Source: Lachnospiraceae bacterium
GTDB taxonomy: Bacteria; Bacillota; Clostridia; Lachnospirales; Lachnospiraceae
DNA length: 7,796 bases
Direction: 5' to 3'
NCBI GenBank assembly: GCA_024684155.1
Contig: JAIKXK010000069.1
Location: 1 to 7,796, forward strand
This document shows positions 1 to 6,051 of the stretch, in pieces (positions within the stretch are counted from its first letter, which is position 1; every line of letters starts with the position of its first letter). Below the pieces are notes generated by a model. The model was not told where the DNA came from and searched no databases. It worked only from the letters and a program-made list of their open reading frames with translations. A program made the position numbers and the translations under genes.

Positions 1-2
1 TA

Positions 3-88
3 GGTGACCTTGAATCGGACGTCGGTGCTTAATGAACGAAGTGAATTTAGCATCCGCTACGTTCGATTAAGAGCGAGAGCGTGTCACC
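3..88. repeat. Long nested imperfect palindrome, possible dispersed repeat element
   Basis: Three stems nest inside one another. The outer arm GGTGAC (3-8) pairs with GTCACC (83-88). The middle arm at 9-11 and 13-22 pairs with 59-71, including AATCGGACGT against ACGTTCGATT with one G-T wobble and a bulged G12. The inner arm at 23-33 pairs with 45-56, with one bulge (T53) and one T-T mismatch, leaving an 11-base loop. Bases 72-82 are an unpaired bulge on one side. The element has 50% G+C over positions 1-90, clearly higher than the DNA from 91 to 181. It lies past the 3' end of trkH and has no T-tract that would make it a normal terminator. Pairing is slightly better for plus-strand RNA, because the wobble becomes a C-A mismatch on the other strand. 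A REP- or MITE-like palindrome is my inference; a structured 3' end of the trk transcript is the alternative. Confidence 0.6.
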
Positions 89-181
89 GGTGAGATATAG
101 TCTCTCTTATTTTATAGTTATATTTCGTTGCAATCTCTGCATGAATTTATCAACTTCAGATGTAATTTCCGCGTACAAAAC

Positions 182-1651
182 TTACTGCTTTTTGCAGTGG
201 TAGCGGCGGTCGAAGGCTTCTTTCCAAATAGTAGGATGGAAAAGAAGAATCATAGGGAAGAGCTCAAGTCTTCCTGCTAACATATCAAACATCAACACAA
301 TCTTTGACAATGGATCAAAGAAGGCAAAGTTTTGGGTAGGCCCAACAGCTTCAAGTCCGGGTCCAATGTTGTTGAAGGCTGCGATAACTGCTGTAAGGTT
401 TGTTTGCATGCTATGGCCTTCGATAGATATTAGTAGTAGGGATACTACAAATATTGCAATGTAGGTATCGAAGAACACATTGATGGAACGAAGAACCTCA
501 TGCTTGATAGGTTGTTTATCCATGGTTAAGTGACGAACACTCTTTGGATGGATATAAGAAAAAGCTTCTTTGAGGAAGGCTTTTATAATTACTAAAATTC
601 GTGATACTTTGATACCACCACCGGTACTGCCGGCGCAGGCACCACAAAACATCAGTAAGACTAAAACTGTTTTACTAAAGGAGGGCCATTGATCAAAGTC
701 CGCAGTGGAGAATCCTGTGGTAGTCATTACCGAGGCGACCTGGAAGGCTGATTTTGTAACAGCATCAAACACATCGGTACAAGACTGATAAATATTGGCA
801 CTGATTACAGTAACAGCAAGAACAATAATTCCAAGGTAAGCTCGTACCTCTTCCATGGTAAAGGCTTTTTTAAAGTCTCGAATTAACATGAAAAAGTATG
901 CGTTAAAGTTGATACCAAACAGAATCATAAAAATAGTAACGACCCATTGAATGGTTACGCTATAGTCACCAATACTGGAATTTTTGATTCCGAATCCACC
1001 GGTTCCGGCAGTACCAAAAGCAGTACATAAGGAATCAAACAGTGGCATTTTACAAAAGATCAAAATCAAAAACTCGGATGCTGTTAGAAAGATGTAAATG
1101 CTGTACAACAGGGTGGCTGTTGTTTTCATCTTTGGTACTAACTTTCCAACAGATGGTCCAGGAGATTCTGCACGCATTAAGTTAATGTTTGAACCACCAC
1201 TCATAGGAATAATGGCAAGCAAGAAAACGAGTACTCCCATACCACCAATCCAGTGAGTAAAACTTCTCCATAAAAGAGAAGTATGGGAAAGCACTTCTAC
1301 ATCAGATAAAATGGAAGCTCCTGTGGTTGTAAAACCAGAAACAGTTTCAAACAAAGCATCTAAAAAACTAGGAATCTCACCAGTGATGGTAAAAGGCATC
1401 GCACCAAAGAAGGATAAGAAAATCCAGCTAAGGGCAGTGGTGATGCATCCTTCTTTTAGGTAGAAGATGTTTTCTTTTGGTTTTTTGATTGTAAATAGGA
1501 CACCACATAATAAACAAATAAAAGCTACAATTAAGTAAGCCGTTCCTTCGGACTCTTCGTAGATTACGGAGCAGATTACAGGAAGCATCATAAGTGCGGC
1601 TTCTATTTTTAATACAGAACCTAAAATATATCGAATAATAGATGTATTCAT
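182..1651 (-). CDS. trkH: Trk potassium uptake system, membrane subunit TrkH
   Basis: This is the membrane-spanning, K+-translocating subunit of a Trk/Ktr-type importer, working with the cytoplasmic subunit TrkA. The 489-residue product is close to the usual family length of about 480-490. Four pore-loop repeats are visible: TTTGAS at 108-113, TGGFG at 217-221, TTTGF at 310-314 and NNIGPG at 427-432; their central glycines line the selectivity filter in this family. The conserved segments WIGGMG (134-139), CAGSTGGGIK (339-348), which matches the gating loop region, and MLAGRLELF (457-465) also fit TrkH. The start has a strong AGGAGG four bases upstream, overlapping the trkA stop. It is the last gene of the visible minus-strand block upp-trkA-trkH. 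KtrB is a related alternative, but the full two-part TrkA next door favours TrkH. No terminator is seen directly after the stop. Confidence 0.95.
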   Translation of the reverse strand: MNTSIIRYILGSVLKIEAALMMLPVICSVIYEESEGTAYLIVAFICLLCGVLFTIKKPKENIFYLKEGCITTALSWIFLSFFGAMPFTITGEIPSFLDALFETVSGFTTTGASILSDVEVLSHTSLLWRSFTHWIGGMGVLVFLLAIIPMSGGSNINLMRAESPGPSVGKLVPKMKTTATLLYSIYIFLTASEFLILIFCKMPLFDSLCTAFGTAGTGGFGIKNSSIGDYSVTIQWVVTIFMILFGINFNAYFFMLIRDFKKAFTMEEVRAYLGIIVLAVTVISANIYQSCTDVFDAVTKSAFQVASVMTTTGFSTADFDQWPSFSKTVLVLLMFCGACAGSTGGGIKVSRILVIIKAFLKEAFSYIHPKSVRHLTMDKQPIKHEVLRSINVFFDTYIAIFVVSLLLISIEGHSMQTNLTAVIAAFNNIGPGLEAVGPTQNFAFFDPLSKIVLMFDMLAGRLELFPMILLFHPTIWKEAFDRRYHCKKQ

Positions 1652-1655
1652 GACG

Positions 1656-1661
1656 CCTCCT
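1656..1661 (-). promoter_or_regulatory. trkH ribosome-binding site overlapping the trkA stop codon
   Basis: Read on the minus strand, AGGAGG ends four bases before the trkH ATG, and its first bases form part of the trkA TAG stop (1660-1662). A ribosome ending trkA would therefore finish on the trkH Shine-Dalgarno site. This suggests translational coupling of the two subunits and supports both the trkH start and the trkA stop. Confidence 0.85.
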
Positions 1662-3057
1662 ATGCCAATATATCCTGAATATTGGTAAATCCGGTTTCCG
1701 TGGTAACTACCATTACGTTGTCGCCAACTTCAATGGTGTCAGAACCGTTTGGAAAGATGATATTTCTTCCACGGCTAATGAATGCAATCATTAAGTTCTT
1801 TTTTAATTCCAAATTCATAAGTGGTGTTGAAGTAACAGACGATTCGCTTCCAACATGGAACTCAATAGCTTCTGCACGTTCATCAAAAATATGTGAAATG
1901 GTTTCTACATTAGAATCAATAGAAGCACGTTTTGCTCTTGCGTAAGCAATAATGGCTTCGGATGTAATTAAACGAGGGAAAACCACACTGTCTAATTCCA
2001 ATGTATTAATTACATTTTTAAATGAGAAACGATTTACTTTTGTTACAACCTTTGCATTAGAAACCTGTTTTGCATGTAAGGTTAAAAGTACGTTCTCTTC
2101 ATCAATTCCTGTTAATGGAATAAAGGCATCAACAGAATCGATGCCGGCTTCTTTTAAGATTTCAGCATCGGTACCATCGCCATTAATGATAATGGCTTCT
2201 GGTATTAAATCAGTTAATTCTTCACAACGCTGACGATTCCATTCGATGATTTTTACATCAATTCCATCAGAAATAAGACGTTTTGCTAAATAGTAAGAGG
2301 CTTTTCCACCACCGACAATTAAGCAGTCTTTTGTCTGGTTAGGAGTAATTCCAAGTGCAGATAAGCAGTTGGCTGCTTTTCGTTTGGGGCAAACAAAACT
2401 AACCACGTCGTTTGCTTCAAAACGGAAGCTTCCGTAAGGAATGGTAACTTCTCCATTTCTCTCAACTGCACAGAATAGCATCTTTGGATGTTTTTCCTGA
2501 GAAAATTCAATAACGGATTTTCCAACTAAGGAATTGCTTTCCCTTAATTTTAATTTGATTAATTCTGCAGTTCCATGAGCAAAAGAGTTTACTTCTAATG
2601 CTGCAGGCAAACTAAGAATTCGTGCAATTTCGTTAGATGCTTCAAGTTCAGGGTTGATAATCATAGCAAGCCCTAATTTTTCTCGAAGATAAGCGGAATC
2701 ACGACTGTAATCAGGAGTACGAACTCTGGCAATAGCGGATAAATCTCTTGCTCCTGACATGGTTGCTACTGTACAGCATAAAAGATTTAATTCATCGGAT
2801 TCCGTTACAGCAATAAATAAATCTGCTTCCTGGATACCGGCTTCTTTTAATACCTGTGTACTAGCACCATTTCCAACAATACCTAATACATCATATAAAT
2901 TATTAATTTCATCTACTTTCGCAGAATCACTATCAATAAGGGAGATTTCATTTCCCTCTTTACTCAACTGCTCCACCAGGGTTGTACCCACTTTACCAGC
3001 CCCTACGATTACAACGTGAAGGGGACGTTTCGCAGCTGGTGTTTTAAAACCAAACAT
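1660..3057 (-). CDS. trkA: Trk potassium uptake system, regulatory nucleotide-binding subunit TrkA
   Basis: This is the cytoplasmic regulatory subunit of the Trk K+ importer; it binds NAD(H) or other nucleotides and gates TrkH. The 465-residue product is a full-length two-repeat TrkA. The first Rossmann (RCK/TrkA_N) half has GAGKVG at 19-24 after a hydrophobic strand, with D42 and D44 at the end of the second strand and GNGAS at 62-66. A TrkA_C-like domain spans about 155-230. The second Rossmann half starts at 245 with GGGKAS (249-254) and E272, and a second TrkA_C-like domain covers about 385-465. In the second half the third glycine of the GxGxxG pattern is serine (S254), so nucleotide binding there may differ. 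The start is preceded by AAGAGG nine bases upstream (3067-3072). It lies 46 bases after upp and 8 bases before trkH, so co-transcription with trkH is very likely and with upp is likely. Confidence 0.95.
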   Translation of the reverse strand: MFGFKTPAAKRPLHVVIVGAGKVGTTLVEQLSKEGNEISLIDSDSAKVDEINNLYDVLGIVGNGASTQVLKEAGIQEADLFIAVTESDELNLLCCTVATMSGARDLSAIARVRTPDYSRDSAYLREKLGLAMIINPELEASNEIARILSLPAALEVNSFAHGTAELIKLKLRESNSLVGKSVIEFSQEKHPKMLFCAVERNGEVTIPYGSFRFEANDVVSFVCPKRKAANCLSALGITPNQTKDCLIVGGGKASYYLAKRLISDGIDVKIIEWNRQRCEELTDLIPEAIIINGDGTDAEILKEAGIDSVDAFIPLTGIDEENVLLTLHAKQVSNAKVVTKVNRFSFKNVINTLELDSVVFPRLITSEAIIAYARAKRASIDSNVETISHIFDERAEAIEFHVGSESSVTSTPLMNLELKKNLMIAFISRGRNIIFPNGSDTIEVGDNVMVVTTETGFTNIQDILA

Positions 3058-3086
3058 ATTACTTAGCCTCTTAAAATTTTCCTCTC

Positions 3087-3092
3087 ATTATA
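3087..3092 (-). promoter_or_regulatory. Possible weak -10 box ahead of trkA
   Basis: A perfect TATAAT lies on the minus strand in the 46-base gap between upp and trkA. The sequence 17-18 bases upstream (GGAACA, inside the end of upp) matches the -35 consensus at only three of six positions. A minor internal promoter giving trkAH some independence from upp is possible, but an A/T-rich gap can produce this hexamer by chance. Confidence 0.25.
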
Positions 3093-3103
3093 AATAAGAA
3101 AGT

Positions 3104-3733
3104 TTATTTTGTTCCGAAAATACGATCTCCTGCATCTCCAAGACCAGGACAAATATAAGCGTCAGAGTTTAATTCACGATCTAAATGTCCAACATAAATC
3201 TGAACATCAGGATGATCTTTCTTTAATCTCTCTAATCCTTCTGGAGCAGCAATGATACACATAAACTTAATTTTTTTACCACCGTGCTGTTTAATAAATC
3301 CAAGTGCTTCAGATGCAGAACCACCAGTTGCAAGCATAGGATCTACTACAAGGATGGTACGCTGATCAATAGGATCAGGTAATTTACAATAATATTCGTG
3401 AGGTTCATGAGTTTCAGGGTCACGGTAAAGACCGATATGACCAATCTTTGCAGTAGGAACAAGATTTGTAATTCCTTCTACCATTCCAAGACCTGCACGT
3501 AAAATAGGTACAACTGCCAATTTTTTTCCAGCAATCATAGGTGTCATACATGTTTCAATTGGAGTTTCGATTTCAACATCTTCTAATGGAAGGTCGCGGA
3601 GAGCTTCGAAGCCCATTAAAGTTGCAATCTCTTCTACTAAAGTACGGAATTCGTTTGTACCTGTATTTTTATCTCTTAACATTGAAATTTTGTGTTGAAT
3701 CAAAGGATGATCCATAATCTTTACATTATCCAT
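3104..3733 (-). CDS. upp: Uracil phosphoribosyltransferase
   Basis: This soluble salvage enzyme joins uracil to PRPP, giving UMP and pyrophosphate. The 209-residue length is exactly what is usual for bacterial UPRT. The PRPP-binding loop reads VVDPMLATGGSA at 129-140, preceded by the PILRAGLGM segment at 76-84. The uracil-binding C-terminal motif YICPGLGDAGDRIFGT lies at 193-208. GGAGGT sits five bases before the ATG (3739-3744), which fixes the start. The gene is divergent from uraA, whose product would bring in the uracil that this enzyme traps as UMP, so the pairing makes functional sense. A promoter is visible upstream. The leader is only about 30 bases, too short for a PyrR-type attenuator. 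Downstream, trkA follows after 46 bases on the same strand with no terminator hairpin between them. Confidence 0.97.
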   Translation of the reverse strand: MDNVKIMDHPLIQHKISMLRDKNTGTNEFRTLVEEIATLMGFEALRDLPLEDVEIETPIETCMTPMIAGKKLAVVPILRAGLGMVEGITNLVPTAKIGHIGLYRDPETHEPHEYYCKLPDPIDQRTILVVDPMLATGGSASEALGFIKQHGGKKIKFMCIIAAPEGLERLKKDHPDVQIYVGHLDRELNSDAYICPGLGDAGDRIFGTK

Positions 3734-3755
3734 CGTTTACCTCCATGATAAATTT

Positions 3756-3794
3756 CCAAAATCAGACTATATTATATCATAAATTTAATGTCAA
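3756..3794 (-). promoter_or_regulatory. upp promoter and start region
   Basis: Two overlapping readings exist on the minus strand. One is TTGACA (3789-3794), a 17-base spacer and TATAGT (3766-3771). The other is an extended -10, TGATATAAT (3771-3779), which would place the start eight or nine bases downstream at the G and A of GATTTTGG (3756-3763). Both put the start close to the T4 run at 3758-3761. The leader to the ATG is about 26-30 bases. Confidence 0.7.
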
Positions 3795-3805
3795 TAAATC
3801 ATTGA
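3791..3805. promoter_or_regulatory. Inverted repeat between the upp and uraA -35 boxes
   Basis: TCAAT and ATTGA are perfect inverted repeats separated by five bases, centred on 3798, exactly between the two divergent -35 boxes and overlapping both. Any two divergent -35 boxes of TTGA type would give four of the five base pairs, so only the extra pair and the central placement are beyond expectation. A shared operator is possible but unproven. Confidence 0.3.
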
Positions 3806-3829
3806 AAAAAGCCGGAAATCCATTATACT
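3802..3829 (+). promoter_or_regulatory. uraA promoter
   Basis: TTGAAA (3802-3807) and TATACT (3824-3829) are each one base from consensus, with a 16-base spacer. The expected start is near 3836-3838, at the end of the T6 run (3831-3836) followed by GG. This leaves a leader of about 58 bases before the uraA ATG. Confidence 0.65.
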
Positions 3830-3847
3830 ATTTTTTGGTATAAAAAT

Positions 3848-3863
3848 AGCCGTTTTGACGGTT
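3848..3863 (+). other. Small hairpin in the uraA leader
   Basis: AGCCGT and ACGGTT can form a six-pair stem (one G-T wobble) around a TTTG loop in the uraA leader. It ends about 17 bases before the Shine-Dalgarno GAGGAG at 3881-3886 and has no T-tract after it. It is not an attenuator in itself and does not match the PyrR-binding or purine riboswitch patterns I know. Confidence 0.35.
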
Positions 3864-3894
3864 GAGTAGGATAATGAAAAGAGGAGTATTGTAA

Positions 3895-5259
3895 ATGGAA
3901 ACAACCACTATCAAAGATGCTTCCAAGCTTGGCTTGCCTAAAATGCTTTTGCTTGGTTTGCAGCACATGTTTGCTATGTTTGGTGCTACAATTTTAGTTC
4001 CAATTTTAGTAAACAACTATTTTGAAGGCGAAGGTCTTTCAGTACAGGTAACACTATTTTGTGCCGGTGTAGGTACCTTACTTTTCCACTTTATTACAAA
4101 AAGAAAAGTTCCTGCATTCTTAGGTTCATCGTTTGCATTCTTAGGTGGATTTGCAATGATTGCCAGTCTGGATACAGGAATCTATGCAAACATGACTATG
4201 GGAGAAAAACTTCCTTATGCATGTGGTGGTATTGTAGTAGCAGGTCTTTTGTACATCGTATTAGCACTGGTAATTAAAGTTGTTGGCGTAAGACGCGTAA
4301 TGAAATATTTACCACCTGTTGTAACAGGACCTATTATTATTTGTATCGGCCTTTCCCTTGCACCATCTGCAGTATCAAATGCTTCTACAAACTGGGTATT
4401 AGCATTTATCGCATTTGCAGTTGTTGTATTTTTCAATATCTGGGGAAAAGGAATGTTAAAGATTATTCCTATTTTATTAGGTGTTGTAATTTCTTATGTA
4501 TGTGCATTGGTTTTCAATGCAGCAGGAATGACAAATGCAGATGGATCTGCAATCTTGGATTTCACAAGTGTGGCAGCAGCAAACGTAGTATCAATTCAGC
4601 CTTTTGTTTTATGCAAGTTTGATATTACTGCTATCTTAGTAATGGCTCCAATTGCCATTGCAACCATGATGGAACACATCGGAGATATTTCAGCAATTTC
4701 CGCAACAGTAGATGAAAACTTTATTGAAGATCCAGGTCTTCACAGAACTTTAATGGGCGATGGTATTGCAACAGCATTTGCTGGATTGGTTGGTGGACCT
4801 GCCAATACAACCTATGGTGAAAACACTGGTGTACTTGAACTTAGTAGAGTTCATGATCCAAAGGTTATTCGTTTAGCAGCTGTTTATGCAGTAGTTCTTT
4901 CTTTCTCACCAAAGGTTGCTGAGTTGATTGGTTCTTTGCCAACAGCTATTATTGGTGGTGTAAGTTTCGTGCTTTACGGAATGATTTCTGCTATTGGTGT
5001 TCGTAACGTAGTAGAAAATAAAGTAGACTTTACAAAGTCACGTAACTTAATTGTTGCAGCTGTAATTTTAGTAAGTGGATTAGGATTTTCGGATGGACTT
5101 ACCTTTACCATTGCAGGAACATCTATTACTTTAACATCTCTTGCAATTGCAGCAATTTTAGGAATTACATTAAATGCAATTTTACCTGGAAAAGATTATG
5201 ACTTTGTCTCATCAGAAGATGAAGCAGCAAAGTTGAAAAAAGTAAAATTAGACGAATAA
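3895..5259 (+). CDS. uraA: Uracil permease, NCS2 (nucleobase-cation symporter 2) family
   Basis: This inner-membrane transporter probably imports uracil with a proton. The 454-residue product is strongly hydrophobic, with about 12-14 membrane segments, as expected for NCS2. Family marks are QHMFAMFGATILVP at 23-36, the EHIGD segment (E260-D264), and GGPANTTYGENTGV at 300-313 with E309. By position, E260 and E309 match the two substrate-binding glutamates of E. coli UraA (E241 and E290), with the same spacing of 49. UraA has histidine where this protein has D264, a feature shared with xanthine/urate-type members, so xanthine or broader specificity cannot be excluded. The tail is charged and ends in KLKKVKLDE. 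GAGGAG lies eight bases before the ATG. Divergence from upp supports uracil as the substrate. A strong terminator follows 22 bases after the stop, so this is a single-gene transcript. Confidence 0.92.
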   Translation: METTTIKDASKLGLPKMLLLGLQHMFAMFGATILVPILVNNYFEGEGLSVQVTLFCAGVGTLLFHFITKRKVPAFLGSSFAFLGGFAMIASLDTGIYANMTMGEKLPYACGGIVVAGLLYIVLALVIKVVGVRRVMKYLPPVVTGPIIICIGLSLAPSAVSNASTNWVLAFIAFAVVVFFNIWGKGMLKIIPILLGVVISYVCALVFNAAGMTNADGSAILDFTSVAAANVVSIQPFVLCKFDITAILVMAPIAIATMMEHIGDISAISATVDENFIEDPGLHRTLMGDGIATAFAGLVGGPANTTYGENTGVLELSRVHDPKVIRLAAVYAVVLSFSPKVAELIGSLPTAIIGGVSFVLYGMISAIGVRNVVENKVDFTKSRNLIVAAVILVSGLGFSDGLTFTIAGTSITLTSLAIAAILGITLNAILPGKDYDFVSSEDEAAKLKKVKLDE

Positions 5260-5281
5260 AAGTTATTTAAATAAGTAGAAA

Positions 5282-5330
5282 CCCTCTCATGGTTTGATTG
5301 CTCAGATCATGAGAGGGCTTCTTTTATTTT
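5282..5330 (+). terminator. Rho-independent terminator after uraA, perhaps bidirectional
   Basis: A perfect ten-pair stem, CCCTCTCATG (5282-5291) with CATGAGAGGG (5308-5317), extends inward by six more pairs (two wobbles) to a TTGC loop. CTTCTTTTATTTT (5318-5330) follows as the U-tract. On the minus strand the same hairpin is followed by TTTCTACTTATTT, so it may also end the convergent gene at 5349-5879. Confidence 0.93.
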
Positions 5331-5348
5331 AGGAAGAAATTTAAAATT

Positions 5349-5879
5349 CTATAAATAAGTATCAATGCGACGATAGATTTTTTTGGTTACATCACTTAAG
5401 TCACTTAAAAAGTCGGACTTGGAAGTGGAGGTAGAAGAAAATCTTTGCCCGTAGGTATATTCGCTAATATTGTCAATTGCTGATGCGCTAACAGACATAT
5501 AACCTTTTTCAGAAAAGGTAATTCCAAGTTCGCCTAATTCTTCTTCATATTTTTCTGCGAAGTTTTTCATCTTTTTGCTTAAAGACTTAATGGAACTGGA
5601 AGAAGATGAGGAACTGGAATCTAAGGTGTAGTTATAGGTATCTGCAAAGGCTTTTAGTGTTTTATAAAATTTAATGTTTTCAGCATCAGTATCGTCGTCG
5701 CTGCCATCGCCATAGTCGAAATCTTCTAAGGCACGAATGGCTTTTTTCATAGCAAGAGAATCAGCGGTAGAAAGCTCTTTTTCCGTAGCGTTTTCACGGT
5801 TTGCTTTTACTGCTAACTGACGATTCTTTGAATAAAAATCTCTTAAAAATACACTTGATGTGATTGAATAACTTGCCAT
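5349..5879 (-). CDS. Uncharacterised 176-residue serine-rich, helical protein
   Basis: I do not recognise a named family. The start at 5879 (MASYSITSS) is chosen because GAAAGGA lies six bases upstream (5886-5892). An upstream in-frame ATG at 5972 has no ribosome site and would run through the promoter region. The product has no signal peptide or membrane segment and looks soluble and mostly helical. In order it shows a basic N-terminal part (FYSKNRQLAVKANREN), an acidic stretch at about 56-68 (DGSDDDTDAEN), a predicted helix, nine consecutive serines at 88-96, a lysine-rich helix, and GELGITFSEKGYMSVSAS at 116-133. That last segment resembles the short 'LGI...G.L.V' pattern near the C-terminus of the flagellar cap protein FliD, but the similarity is short. 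The gene is convergent with uraA and divergent from guaA, so the neighbours say little about its role. Confidence 0.75.
   Translation of the reverse strand: MASYSITSSVFLRDFYSKNRQLAVKANRENATEKELSTADSLAMKKAIRALEDFDYGDGSDDDTDAENIKFYKTLKAFADTYNYTLDSSSSSSSSSIKSLSKKMKNFAEKYEEELGELGITFSEKGYMSVSASAIDNISEYTYGQRFSSTSTSKSDFLSDLSDVTKKIYRRIDTYL
5592..5618 (-). repeat. Serine-run coding repeat inside the unknown gene
   Basis: The nine serine codons read TCCAGTTCC, TCATCTTCT, TCCAGTTCC on the minus strand: two exact nine-base copies flanking a different nine bases. The mix of TCN and AGT codons argues that serine itself is kept, while the exact flanking copies point to past duplication. Confidence 0.7.
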
Positions 5880-5906
5880 AACGATTCCTTTCGTTTCGAT
5901 ACTTCT

Positions 5907-5935
5907 GTTATATATATCGGAAAAAAATGTGGAAA
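5907..5935 (-). promoter_or_regulatory. Candidate promoter of the unknown serine-rich gene
   Basis: On the minus strand, TTTCCA (5930-5935, four of six matches) and TATAAC (5907-5912, five of six) are separated by 17 bases. The start would fall near 5900, leaving about 20 bases to the ATG at 5879, enough for the Shine-Dalgarno site. The surrounding DNA is very A/T-rich, so the assignment is tentative. Confidence 0.4.
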
Positions 5936-5980
5936 AATAATATCTAAATTGGTATAAGTTGTGGAATTTCATTCGGGAAC

Positions 5981-6009
5981 TTGTTATTTTTAAATCCCTA
6001 CCATATAAT
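5981..6009 (+). promoter_or_regulatory. guaA promoter
   Basis: TTGTTA (5981-5986), a 17-base spacer and a perfect TATAAT (6004-6009) make a good sigma-A type promoter. The expected start is near 6016, giving a leader of about 36 bases that ends with AAGGA (6039-6043) eight bases before the ATG. This leader is too short for a purine riboswitch, and none of its conserved core is present. Confidence 0.75.
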
Positions 6010-6016
6010 AAGTAGG
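5997..6016 (+). promoter_or_regulatory. Dyad spanning the guaA -10 box
   Basis: CCTAC (5997-6001) and GTAGG (6012-6016) are a perfect inverted repeat with a ten-base gap that contains the -10 TATAAT. A protein bound here would block guaA transcription. It could be an operator, but five base pairs is short and no known site was recognised. Confidence 0.3.
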
Positions 6017-6051
6017 AAATTTTTAAACTTTTATAAGAAAGGACACGTTAC

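Noticed and set aside
3..104. Reading the left-edge palindrome as a trkH terminator or a tRNA
   Set aside because: There is no T-tract after the stems in either direction within view, and no cloverleaf with conserved tRNA bases can be drawn.
1682..3019. Plus-strand open frames opposite trkA
   Set aside because: They are antisense shadows of a clearly conserved gene, have no ribosome sites and give low-complexity Ser/Thr-rich translations.
3734..3894. A PyrR-binding attenuator controlling upp or uraA
   Set aside because: The upp leader is about 30 bases. The uraA leader has only a small hairpin without a T-tract and no PyrR-type conserved loop that I can recognise.
3828..4016. Small minus-strand open frame overlapping the start of uraA
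   Set aside because: It overlaps the uraA leader and first membrane segment, and its sequence is only the complement of that coding region.
5880..5972. A 31-residue N-terminal extension of the unknown serine-rich protein, from an ATG at 5972
   Set aside because: No Shine-Dalgarno site precedes it and it would run through the A/T-rich promoter region, while the ATG at 5877-5879 has a well-placed GAAAGGA.
5973..6051. A purine riboswitch ahead of guaA
   Set aside because: The leader after the promoter is only about 36 bases and lacks the conserved three-way junction core.
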